NCBI GenBank assembly: GCA_015257455.1
Contig: JABZKD010000005.1
Coordinates: 6,150 to 70,149 of the forward strand
Direction of reading: 5' to 3'
DNA from: Nanosynbacter sp.
GTDB taxonomy: Bacteria > Patescibacteriota > Saccharimonadia > Saccharimonadales > Saccharimonadaceae
DNA length: 64,000 nt
Shown here: piece by piece, positions 1 to 7,949 of the stretch
How positions within the stretch are numbered: position 1 is the stretch's first letter
How the letters are laid out: the number at the start of each line of letters is the position of its first letter
Notes under the pieces: generated by a model
Told to the model about the DNA's origin: nothing
The model's database searches: none
The model's input: only the letters and a program-made list of their open reading frames with translations
Translations under genes and position numbers: made by a program

Positions 1-764
1 ATAACGCCGAGTTCCCAGCGACCAAGTAGAAGCGCCACGGAAATTAAAAGGATAAAATCACCACCCCCAACTAGAGTTTCGCGAGAGAATTTATAGAGTA
101 CAAAGTAGATTCCTGGCAGAACTAACACGGCACCTAAGAAACGTGAAAAATCGCGTAGTAAATACTGCCAAATATCTTGTAGGTGAAGAGAATTTTTTAC
201 TAATAGAACTTCATTACCACGAGTCTCGATCAATAAATTGAGCCCGTATTTAGTATATAAATTAAATAGAAAATAAATTCCAGACAAAATAATCACAAGA
301 CGGAGTAGATTGACTGGCAATTCTAACCATTTCTTGTCATAAGCCAGTAGTATCCACATAACAGTAAAAATCGCAAAGAGAAGCAGAAGCTTGATAACTT
401 CAAAAATAACTAGTGGCGCGACAGCTAGTGGACCAGCATGTTGTAGAACTTGTTGGATTAATGAGCCAGTGCGAAAAGCAAAACTGGCAAAGATTATAGT
501 CATCATAATTTCGGAAAAAAACTCAATCAGGCCGATTTTGGTTTTACATTTTTTACATTTGCCGCCAAGAAAGAGGAATGAAAAAATTGGAATCAGCTCA
601 AGACGACTCAGACGATGGCCACAATGCAAGCAAACCGAGCGATTCCCTAGTTTTTTACCTTCTGAATGTAAGCGAATACGCCAAGCTTGACAGCAGGCAA
701 AAGAACCGAGCACCGCGCCGAAAATTGCACCGAAAATTAGAAAAATCCACTGAAGTTCAAACAT
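1..764 (-). CDS. Prepilin peptidase (type IV leader peptidase), 3' end cut by window edge
   Basis: Integral membrane aspartic protease that cleaves the class III signal of type IV prepilins. About 254 residues are visible and the stop lies beyond base 1. The start is an ATG at 764. Visible family features are the N-terminal VLGSFACC segment, the cytoplasmic four-cysteine zinc site (CLHC near residue 45 and CKKC near 70), the first catalytic aspartate at about D143 in AYDKKWLELP, and the second in GGGDFILL at about D236, matching the family GxGD motif. Several hydrophobic segments follow the usual pattern. It is divergent from the prepilin at 882, one of its likely substrates. An extended -10 box (TATGC then TAAAAT, 796-806 on the minus strand) lies about 30 bases upstream of the start. 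Function is well supported. Confidence 0.9.
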   Translation of the reverse strand, partial: MFELQWIFLIFGAIFGAVLGSFACCQAWRIRLHSEGKKLGNRSVCLHCGHRLSRLELIPIFSFLFLGGKCKKCKTKIGLIEFFSEIMMTIIFASFAFRTGSLIQQVLQHAGPLAVAPLVIFEVIKLLLLFAIFTVMWILLAYDKKWLELPVNLLRLVIILSGIYFLFNLYTKYGLNLLIETRGNEVLLVKNSLHLQDIWQYLLRDFSRFLGAVLVLPGIYFVLYKFSRETLVGGGDFILLISVALLLGRWELGV

Positions 765-881
765 TTTATAAATTTCCCGATAATGGTTTAGCTTTATTTT
801 AGCATAAACCTCTTGAATTTTTAGGGCGTAAAGCTTATGATTGGGATATAGATAAACAAAGTCCCAGAAAGGAACAGACAT

Positions 882-1532
882 ATGTTTAAGCAAAATAAAA
901 ACTTTAAACATGGTTTTACCATCATTGAGGTAGTGCTCGTCTTAGCCGTCGCAGCATTAATCTTTCTCATGGTATTCGTTGCTGTACCAGCAATGCGAAT
1001 CATGCAAAGAGATACTGCACGTGCTAACGACGTAAACCGTGTCACCACCCAATTAAACTCATATCAATCTAACAAAAACGGGAAAATTCCTAGTATGGAC
1101 CAAGATGCCTACGTGAGTGGCCACACAGATGTCGATAACGACGTCTTCAAATCCGCTGGACCTACTTCTTGGGCTTACTTCTATGATGCATACCTTATCG
1201 GTGTAGATACCAAACAGAAATTCTCTGATCCAGATGGTCAACCATATAGTCTTGAGATTAGCTCCTGTAAGGCAGCTGATAGCTACGATCCAGAAACAAA
1301 GGAATGTAAAAATGGTCAACGTACCAGCTACTCCTTCACTCAACAATCTGAAGGTACTGAAGACAACACTTCAAATGACCGCTATGCATCTAAGGGTACT
1401 GCTGGTCACACTATAAGTATTGTAGTGAACTCTACCTGTAATGATGAAACTGCCGTTCATTCAACTGGTGGTAACAAGGTTTCCATCCTTTACAAGCGTG
1501 AAGGTGGTGGTGTAATCTGCCGCTCGATCTAA
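882..1532 (+). CDS. Type IV prepilin-like protein
   Basis: Secreted pilin-like subunit of 216 residues. It begins with a short basic leader ending in glycine, then GFTIIEVVLVLAVAAL: cleavage is expected after G11, leaving Phe at +1 and the conserved Glu at +5 (E16), followed by a hydrophobic helix of about 20 residues. The remainder is a polar globular domain with cysteines. A ribosome binding site (AGAAAGGA, 866-873) supports the ATG at 882. It is followed at once by a strong terminator, so it is probably transcribed alone. The neighbouring divergent gene is the prepilin peptidase. Whether it is the major pilin or a minor one cannot be told from sequence. Confidence 0.85.
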   Translation: MFKQNKNFKHGFTIIEVVLVLAVAALIFLMVFVAVPAMRIMQRDTARANDVNRVTTQLNSYQSNKNGKIPSMDQDAYVSGHTDVDNDVFKSAGPTSWAYFYDAYLIGVDTKQKFSDPDGQPYSLEISSCKAADSYDPETKECKNGQRTSYSFTQQSEGTEDNTSNDRYASKGTAGHTISIVVNSTCNDETAVHSTGGNKVSILYKREGGGVICRSI

Positions 1533-1550
1533 TCAATTTAGATTAAGAAA

Positions 1551-1576
1551 ATCTCCCAGTAATGGGAGATTTTTTA
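1551..1576 (+). terminator. Rho-independent terminator after prepilin gene
   Basis: Perfect 8-bp stem ATCTCCCA / TGGGAGAT with a GTAA loop, followed by six T. The minus strand also has a weaker T-rich tail, so it may also serve the convergent ung gene. Confidence 0.85.
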
Positions 1577-1639
1577 TGTGATGGGAGGTAAGAGTGAATA
1601 GCTTAGACTGTTTTGGATTTTAGATTTTATTTTATAATT

Positions 1640-2329
1640 TCACCATTGAATTTCTTGAAGGTGATGCGATTTAAGAAATTGGTTAGCCTTGGAAAATGGC
1701 CTGGAGCCAAAAAATCCGCGATAGGCAGAAAGCGGTGAGGGGTGAGCCGATTGCAAAACTAAGTGGCTCGATTGATCGATAAGTTTGACTTTAGTTTGAG
1801 CATCAGATCCCCAGAGAATAAACACAGCGTGTGGGAGTTTGGCGTTAAGCATCTTCACGCAATCTTCGGTAATTTGCTCCCAACCGATTTGACGGTGCGA
1901 GCCGGCATGACCTTTTTCGACAGTTAGCACATTATTGAGGAGAAAGACTCCTTGTTCGAACCATGGAGTGAGGTCGCCGTTTTGGATAATGGTTTGTCCG
2001 ATGTCAGATTCTACCTCTTTCAAAATATTTCGGAGACTGGGAGCGAGCTTAGCGGTTTGAACCGAAAAGGCCAAACCATCCGCCACGCCCGGAGTGTGAT
2101 AAGGGTCTTGGCCAAGAATCACTACCTTAATTTTTTCGAGTGGTAACTGGAAAACCCGAAAAATTCGTGCAGGGGCGGGATAAATTTCGTGAGGATTCAA
2201 TGTAGATAAATTAAAAAATTCTATCAGTGAATCGAATTTACCAGCCACAAGTTCGACTTGAAAAAACTCACGATACTCAGGTGATAAATCAGTCGAGGCG
2301 AGAAGTTCCGTGAGATTAATTTTAGTCAT
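1640..2329 (-). CDS. ung: Uracil-DNA glycosylase
   Basis: Family 1 uracil-DNA glycosylase, which removes uracil from DNA as the first step of base excision repair. The 229-residue product has the usual length. The water-activating motif GQDPYH is at about 73-78 (catalytic D75), the VEKGHAGSH segment follows near 137-145, and the DNA-intercalation loop HPSPLSAYRG with the catalytic His is at about 196-205. The chosen ATG at 2329 lies one base after the stop of the upstream ABC exporter gene. A longer frame starting at 2383 would overlap that gene and add 18 residues not typical of the family. It is probably co-transcribed with the exporter genes. Confidence 0.95.
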   Translation of the reverse strand: MTKINLTELLASTDLSPEYREFFQVELVAGKFDSLIEFFNLSTLNPHEIYPAPARIFRVFQLPLEKIKVVILGQDPYHTPGVADGLAFSVQTAKLAPSLRNILKEVESDIGQTIIQNGDLTPWFEQGVFLLNNVLTVEKGHAGSHRQIGWEQITEDCVKMLNAKLPHAVFILWGSDAQTKVKLIDQSSHLVLQSAHPSPLSAYRGFFGSRPFSKANQFLKSHHLQEIQW

Positions 2330-2330
2330 A

Positions 2331-4142
2331 TTATTCAGCTTCTTCAGAAAATTGAGAATTATAAAGCTCAGCATAGAAGCCATCTAGCTTCATAAGCTCG
2401 TCATGGTTACCATGCTCGACAATATTCCCTTCTTTCATCACAAGAATAATGTCGGCATTACGAATGGTCGAGAGACGGTGCGCAATTACGAAGGAGGTAC
2501 GACCTTCAGTGAGCTTATCGAAAGCACGCTGAATGATTTGCTCGGTGCGCGTATCAACATTGGAAGTGGCCTCATCGAGAATCATCATTTTCGGATTAGT
2601 AATGATGGCGCGCGTAATGGTGAGGAGTTGTTTTTCACCGGCGGAAATATTATCGGAGTCTTCAGAAATTTTAGTTTCGTAACCATCTGGGAAGGATTTA
2701 ATAAAGTGATCCACGCCAGTCATTTTAGCAGCGGCTTCGACCTGTTCGAAGGTGACATTAGCGGAGCCATATTTAAGGTTTTCTAGAATAGTGCCCGAGA
2801 AGAGCCAAGTATCCTGAAGTACCATACCAAAGAGACTACGAACTTCGCTGCGTTTCATTTGTTTGGTGGAGATGCCATCAATTTTAATTTCACCGCTCTG
2901 AATATCATAAAAACGCATTAGGAGACTTACAATTGTAGTCTTACCGGCACCAGTCGGGCCCACGATGGCTACCTGCATACCAGGTTCGATTTTGATAGAA
3001 AAATCCTTAATAATTGGCTTCACACCGTCGTAGCTAAAGTTGACATGCGAGAATTCTACTTCACCATGGAATTTTCCATCTTTAATAATCGACTTAAATT
3101 GACTAGTAAAATCTTCGGCAGCTTCTTCTGGTTCTTCAAGGAAATTAAAAACACGATCTGCGGCAGCCAAGGTTTGCTGAATCGTAGAAGAAAGTTGCGC
3201 AGTGTCAGCGATTGGCTGAGTGAAACGACTAACATACTGCAAGAAAGCCAAGATACTTCCGACCGTAAGGGCGCCAATTAGAGCATAATAGCCACCGAGC
3301 AGACAAATTCCAACAAAAGCCAAATCGAGGAAGAGGTGGGTGATAGGGTAGGTGAGTGAGCCATAAAATTCACCCTTAAAAGTTTCCTGATAAAGTTTTT
3401 TATTGACGGTAGCAAAATCTTGTTTAGATTTTTCGGCATGATTATTAGCCTTGACGAGGAGCTGTCCGCCATAATTTTCTTCGATTTCAGAGTTTAATTT
3501 ACCGAGAGTTTTGCGTTGCTTTTTGTAATATTCTGAGCCCTTCTTTACAACTTTAGAAACGGCAAGCATGGAAATAGGCACGACAATTACAGAAACGGCC
3601 GACATGGGAATAGAAATATAAATCATCATACCAAGGTAACCAACCAGAAGTGTAAAGTTGGTAATAACCTGAGAAAGGGTTTGCGAGAGTGAAGAAGCGA
3701 TAGTTTCCACATCGTTAGTCATAATCGACATCGTGTCACCATTCTGAGTTTTATCAAAATAGTACATCGGTAAACGCGAGATTTTAGCCAGAATTTGACG
3801 CTTCATTTCTTTAGCATATTTAGCCGAAATCAGAGCCGCTACATAACCTTCAATGTAACTGACGATAGCAGAGATAAGGTAGAGACCAACTAGGGTTAAA
3901 AGTAGTGAGCTGATACGAGCGAAATTAATTTCCTGACCAGCACGCAAGGCGTCAAAAGCTTCGGTCGTAATGAGACCCAAAAGATATGGACCGGCTACTA
4001 CGAGCCCAGCCGACATTAGAGCAAGCAGTGCCGAGCCGAGCAAACCAAAACGATATTTTTTCACAGAAGCGAGGAAGCGCTTAATAGTCTGTTTAGAGGC
4101 TCGAGTAGTTTTCTTTTGAGTGCTTTTTGAATTTTTAGACAT
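2331..4142 (-). CDS. ABC exporter half-transporter, catalytically competent ATPase (TM288-like)
   Basis: Half-size ABC exporter of 603 residues: six predicted membrane helices in residues 30-320, then one nucleotide-binding domain. Walker A is GPTGAGKT (395-402), Walker B plus catalytic Glu is ILDEATSNVD (D523, E524), and the switch His is H555 in AHRLSTIRNAD. The signature is the non-canonical ISAGEKQ (499-505). The ATG at 4142 is preceded by a strong TAAGGAGG site eight bases away and sits one base after the upstream stop, so the longer frame starting at 4181 is rejected. It pairs with the upstream gene, whose ATPase site is degenerate, giving the heterodimer layout known from TM287/288 and LmrCD. 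The substrate (drug, lipid or peptide) is unknown. Confidence 0.9.
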   Translation of the reverse strand: MSKNSKSTQKKTTRASKQTIKRFLASVKKYRFGLLGSALLALMSAGLVVAGPYLLGLITTEAFDALRAGQEINFARISSLLLTLVGLYLISAIVSYIEGYVAALISAKYAKEMKRQILAKISRLPMYYFDKTQNGDTMSIMTNDVETIASSLSQTLSQVITNFTLLVGYLGMMIYISIPMSAVSVIVVPISMLAVSKVVKKGSEYYKKQRKTLGKLNSEIEENYGGQLLVKANNHAEKSKQDFATVNKKLYQETFKGEFYGSLTYPITHLFLDLAFVGICLLGGYYALIGALTVGSILAFLQYVSRFTQPIADTAQLSSTIQQTLAAADRVFNFLEEPEEAAEDFTSQFKSIIKDGKFHGEVEFSHVNFSYDGVKPIIKDFSIKIEPGMQVAIVGPTGAGKTTIVSLLMRFYDIQSGEIKIDGISTKQMKRSEVRSLFGMVLQDTWLFSGTILENLKYGSANVTFEQVEAAAKMTGVDHFIKSFPDGYETKISEDSDNISAGEKQLLTITRAIITNPKMMILDEATSNVDTRTEQIIQRAFDKLTEGRTSFVIAHRLSTIRNADIILVMKEGNIVEHGNHDELMKLDGFYAELYNSQFSEEAE

Positions 4143-4143
4143 A

Positions 4144-5913
4144 TTATTTTCCCTCCTTAGCCTGGCGCATTTCATCCGCAAATTCTTCTTCCGAGAATTG
4201 GGACTTCGCGATTTCTTGGTAAACCTTACATTTTTTCAAGAGTTCCAAATGAGTCCCTTTCCCTACCATCTTTCCCTGATCGAGAACAATAATTTGCTCA
4301 GCTTCTTTAATCGTACTAATACGTTGCGCTACAATTAACACGACAATATCCTGAATTTCCGACTTCAAATCTTCTCGGAGCTTCTTATCGGTTTTCATAT
4401 CAAGAGCCGAAAAAGCATCATCGAAAATTAAAATTTCAGGTTGCTTAGCTAAAGCACGAGCGATGGCGAGACGCTGCCTTTGACCACCGGAAACATTGGT
4501 ACCACCTTGAGAAATTGGTGCATCATATTGGTCTTTTAGCTTAGTGACAAATTCTTCAGCTTGAGCAATTTTAGCAGCATGACGCATACGCGCATCAAGT
4601 TCCGATTTTTTAAAATTTTCGACACCGTAAAGAATGTTGCTACGCACGGTGCCAGTAAAGAGATAACCACGCTGCGGAACGTAACCGATTTTATCCATAA
4701 GGGCATTTTCAGTATACTCCTTGATGTTGAGATTATTAATTAAAACCTCACCCTCGGTGGCGTCGAAGAAACGTGGTACGAGGTTAATTAAGGTGGACTT
4801 ACCAGAACCAGTGGAACCAATAAAGGCGGTAGTTTGGCCAGCTTTAGCGACAAAAGAAATATCCTCGATGATGGCTTCGGATTTTTTACCATAAGAAAAA
4901 GTTACATGCTTAAATTCCACAGAAGGAACCTCGCTAGGCGTTTCAGTCATTTGATCCTTGAAGGTGATTTGACTCTTAGTTTCAAGTACCTCAGAGATAC
5001 GTTTGCTAGAAACATTGCCGCGAGGGATCATGACAAAGAGAAAAGTTAAGAAGAGGAAGGACATGAGAACCTGCGCAGAATATTGCGAAAAAGCAAGCAT
5101 GCGACCAAGATAACTCATATCGGTATGAAGATTAGAAACACCAATGAAGATAATGAGGACGGCGGAAAGATTAAAAACTAGATTAACTACTGGCTGCTGA
5201 AAAGCCATAACCTTTGATATGTAAATATCCGTGTTTTTTAACTTTTCGTTACTGCGCTCAAATTTATTTTCTTCATATTTCTGCTTATTAAGCGCACGAA
5301 TCACCTTGATACCAGTGAGATTTTCACGCGTAATGGAGTTGATTTTATCTAAGATTTTTTGGTAGACCTTAAATTTTGGAATGGCAAGACTAATTAAAAT
5401 CGCCGCCTGGATAAAGAGGATAGCCACCGAAACAGCAATAATCCAAGTCATGTTCGGCGCAGTGCGGAAAGCTTGAATAATCGCCCCGATTGCCATAAAC
5501 GGTACGCGCACCATCATAGTGAGACTCATAATTAACGTACGCTGGACGGTCCAGATATCGGCGGTGGTACGGGTAATGAGTGAGGCGGTAGAGAATTTCT
5601 CGACGTCAGTAAAAGAAAGCGACATCACCTTAGCGAAGATATCCTTGCGCATATCCATAGCGACGCGACTACTTACTTTGGCGGAAAAATAAGATGAAAC
5701 AATACTACCAAGTGAGCCCAGTGCGGTCACACCGAGCATGAGTAGGCCGGTTTGAAAAATGAAGCTCATATTAAATTCGGCTACGCCTTTATTCATAATA
5801 TCTGAACTTAAAGCTGGGAGTTCAAGAGCAGTATAAACTTGGAGTGCAACACCCAATACAATTAAAAGGCATTGCCAAAAATAAGGTTTTAAATATTTGA
5901 TAGATTTTAGCAT
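4144..5913 (-). CDS. ABC exporter half-transporter with degenerate ATPase site (TM287-like)
   Basis: Partner half-transporter of 589 residues with six N-terminal membrane helices and a C-terminal ATPase domain. Walker A is GSTGSGKS (366-373) and the signature is the canonical VSGGQ (474-478). The catalytic glutamate is replaced by aspartate (IFDDAFSALD, 498-499) and the switch histidine by glutamine (Q530 in AQRISTI). These are the substitutions expected of the non-hydrolysing site in heterodimeric exporters. That site would pair with the unusual ISAGEKQ signature of the neighbouring subunit. An AGAAGGAAC site precedes the ATG at 5913, and a TATAAT box lies upstream. The two genes plus ung form one likely operon. 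Confidence 0.9.
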   Translation of the reverse strand: MLKSIKYLKPYFWQCLLIVLGVALQVYTALELPALSSDIMNKGVAEFNMSFIFQTGLLMLGVTALGSLGSIVSSYFSAKVSSRVAMDMRKDIFAKVMSLSFTDVEKFSTASLITRTTADIWTVQRTLIMSLTMMVRVPFMAIGAIIQAFRTAPNMTWIIAVSVAILFIQAAILISLAIPKFKVYQKILDKINSITRENLTGIKVIRALNKQKYEENKFERSNEKLKNTDIYISKVMAFQQPVVNLVFNLSAVLIIFIGVSNLHTDMSYLGRMLAFSQYSAQVLMSFLFLTFLFVMIPRGNVSSKRISEVLETKSQITFKDQMTETPSEVPSVEFKHVTFSYGKKSEAIIEDISFVAKAGQTTAFIGSTGSGKSTLINLVPRFFDATEGEVLINNLNIKEYTENALMDKIGYVPQRGYLFTGTVRSNILYGVENFKKSELDARMRHAAKIAQAEEFVTKLKDQYDAPISQGGTNVSGGQRQRLAIARALAKQPEILIFDDAFSALDMKTDKKLREDLKSEIQDIVVLIVAQRISTIKEAEQIIVLDQGKMVGKGTHLELLKKCKVYQEIAKSQFSEEEFADEMRQAKEGK

Positions 5914-6004
5914 GTTTGTTCCTTCTGAATAAATAATTATAACAAAAAATCCTAAATTAAGTAAGGAGAATGCCGCTTACCTCGTTCCGGAGACGCTCTA
6001 GGTG

Positions 6005-6085
6005 AAGAATGTCGCATGCCTTTTTTCGGACCGCTCAAGGGCGCTTGCCCAAGCTTATGTCCTCAAAAGGCAAGACGACATTCTT
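6005..6085. repeat. Long hairpin element, copy 1 (variable stem, conserved tip)
   Basis: Arms AAGAATGTCG..TGCCTTTT (from 6005) and their complement (6065-6085) pair for about 22 positions with small mismatches. The tip is CTCAAGGGCGCTTGCCCAAG followed by CTTAT, with an internal GGGC/GCCC stem. The same tip with a compensatory change occurs at 59141-59220 on a wholly different outer stem. The element abuts the stop codon of the permease gene at 6087, and the T-rich side faces the plus strand, so it is not a standard terminator for that gene. Confidence 0.6.
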
Positions 6086-6086
6086 T

Positions 6087-6980
6087 TTAAGCTTGTTTCT
6101 TGAGTTTGTTCTGTAAAACAAAGATGATAATTAATCCAAAAATTGAAGTTATGGTGATTAGGTACATCATATTAAGTGAGACTTCATGGCTGAAAAAAGA
6201 GATTTTGTAGTCGAGGGCAGTTTTGACGGCGTCGATAGCTTGGGCTGGAATTTCGGTCTTAGCCATTTCCTGGAACGGGGCGGTGAGTGCGTGATTTTTA
6301 ATTAACGACATAAAGTAAGTACTCGGCAAAAACATAATACCATCGCGCAGCAGGGCGGAGAAATTTGAAATTGGCATATAAGCCCCACAAATAAAACCAT
6401 AACCGGCACTCACGATATTGGCCACGGCACTGAGTTGGCCTTGGGTTTTGAGACCGAAGTTTACTACAGAAGCCAAGGCGGTACCGAAGAATGAAAGCAA
6501 CACTACATCACCGAATAGTAACAAAACATCCTTTAGTTCATAATACCAACAATTCTGGGTGCGAATATAAATTAAACAAAGCACGAGAGCGACAAGATTA
6601 ATAATAATCGTGGAAATAAAAGTGGCGGCGAAATAAGCCAGACTCTTGGTGTGACTTTTAACTGGAGAAACATCGATATCTTTCGTACTGCCAGTAATTT
6701 TATCGTTAACCATCAAAAGATTCGAAGAAAAAGCCACGGTGACACTACAAACTGCGAGGAGACAGGCGAGAATTTGACCATTAACTATAGCATTAATTAC
6801 ACCCTCGGGAAGTGCAACACCTAAGGCGTCTTGATCTAGACTATTTTGGAAGACCCGGCCAAGAAAAGTCACATAGAGAATGAGTAGAATCATTGGCGTG
6901 ATAAGTGAGGCGAAAAACATTGACTTATCACTGAAGAAAACTTTGACATTACGAGCAGTGAGATTAAAGAATTTTTTCAT
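6087..6980 (-). CDS. ABC-2 type transporter permease
   Basis: Membrane subunit of an ABC-2 exporter, 297 residues. An N-terminal cytoplasmic segment (ARNVKVFFSDKSMFF) leads into about six membrane helices, with the typical re-entrant GAYMPISNFSALLRDGIMFLPSTYF stretch near the fifth, read here in two parts: GAYMPISNFS and FLPSTYF. It overlaps the upstream ATP-binding gene by four bases (ATGA), so the two are translationally coupled. The family exports drugs, polysaccharides or lipids. The substrate cannot be assigned. Confidence 0.85.
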   Translation of the reverse strand: MKKFFNLTARNVKVFFSDKSMFFASLITPMILLILYVTFLGRVFQNSLDQDALGVALPEGVINAIVNGQILACLLAVCSVTVAFSSNLLMVNDKITGSTKDIDVSPVKSHTKSLAYFAATFISTIIINLVALVLCLIYIRTQNCWYYELKDVLLLFGDVVLLSFFGTALASVVNFGLKTQGQLSAVANIVSAGYGFICGAYMPISNFSALLRDGIMFLPSTYFMSLIKNHALTAPFQEMAKTEIPAQAIDAVKTALDYKISFFSHEVSLNMMYLITITSIFGLIIIFVLQNKLKKQA

Positions 6981-7933
6981 GATTTTTGCTCCGTTTGAGT
7001 TTTAGTGGTTTTTGGCTTTGAGATATCGGCGCCTGGCCTACTTTTGGTAACTGCGAGAAAGACATCATCCAGGGTACTTTTAATTAATTCGAAATCCTGG
7101 AAGAGTTCCGGATTTTTTACAATTAATTGTGTGACTACAGCAGAATTTTTGACTTTGACTTGAAAGTCTTTATGAATTTTTTGATAAGGTAATTTTAGCT
7201 TTTTGACTTCTGATTCATCTACGTCATAAAGGTGCAAAATATCCGTAGCGTATTGAGTTTTTAGTTCTAGAGGTGTTCCCTCAGCAATAATTCTTCCCTT
7301 GTCCAAAATCGTAACATAGTCAGCATCGGCGGCTTCTTCCATGTAGTGCGTGGTGAGAAAAATTGTCATTTTAAAATCCTCGCGAAGTTTGGAAATAATG
7401 CGCCAAACTTTACTGCGCGTACCTGGGTCAAGGCCAGTGGTCGGTTCATCGAGAATGAGAATTTTCGGCTGATGGATAATAGCACGTGCGATATCGACAC
7501 GACGTTTTTGGCCGCCAGAAAGTTTTTGAATTTTCTGATTTTTAATTTCGGCGAGATCAAAGAGTTTTTCTAATTCCTGATAACGAGCCTTAAAATCTTG
7601 ACCGAAAATGCCATAGAAGCCGGCGCGGAATTTGAGGTTTTCATAAACGGTGAGAGTTTTATCGAGGACGGAATCCTGAAAAACTACACCGATTTGATGT
7701 TTAATTTTATCGAGATGCGTGGCAACATCTTGGCCACAAATAGTGATGCGACCAGAATCAATTTTTAGACCACCGTACATCATAGAGATAGTGGTGGATT
7801 TACCAGCACCATTGATACCGAGGAAGGCGAAGAGGCTGCCTTCATAAACTCCTAGATTAATCTTGCGAACAGCTTTAATCTTGCCAAAGCTTTTCTCGAG
7901 ATTTTCGATTTTGATAATTATCTGCTGAGTCAT
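6977..7933 (-). CDS. ABC transporter ATP-binding protein (DrrA/CcmA-like)
   Basis: Cytoplasmic ATPase of 318 residues partnering the overlapping permease. Walker A is GINGAGKS (39-46), the signature LSGGQKRR is at 138-145, Walker B is ILILDEPTTGLDP (D162, E163), and the switch His is H196 in LTTHYMEEAAD. The C-terminal 90 residues resemble the accessory region of DrrA-type ATPases. The C-terminus is Lys/Thr rich. The TGA stop overlaps the next start. A TATAAT box (7942-7947, minus strand) lies eight bases before the ATG with no clear ribosome binding site, suggesting a leaderless or nearly leaderless mRNA. Confidence 0.9.
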   Translation of the reverse strand: MTQQIIIKIENLEKSFGKIKAVRKINLGVYEGSLFAFLGINGAGKSTTISMMYGGLKIDSGRITICGQDVATHLDKIKHQIGVVFQDSVLDKTLTVYENLKFRAGFYGIFGQDFKARYQELEKLFDLAEIKNQKIQKLSGGQKRRVDIARAIIHQPKILILDEPTTGLDPGTRSKVWRIISKLREDFKMTIFLTTHYMEEAADADYVTILDKGRIIAEGTPLELKTQYATDILHLYDVDESEVKKLKLPYQKIHKDFQVKVKNSAVVTQLIVKNPELFQDFELIKSTLDDVFLAVTKSRPGADISKPKTTKTQTEQKS

Positions 7934-7949
7934 TAAATATAATTATACA

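Noticed and set aside
818..845. Third copy of the long hairpin tip (AGGGCGTAAAGCTTATG)
   Set aside because: It shares AGGGCG and AAGCTTATG but lacks the pairing bases between them and an outer stem. Probably chance.
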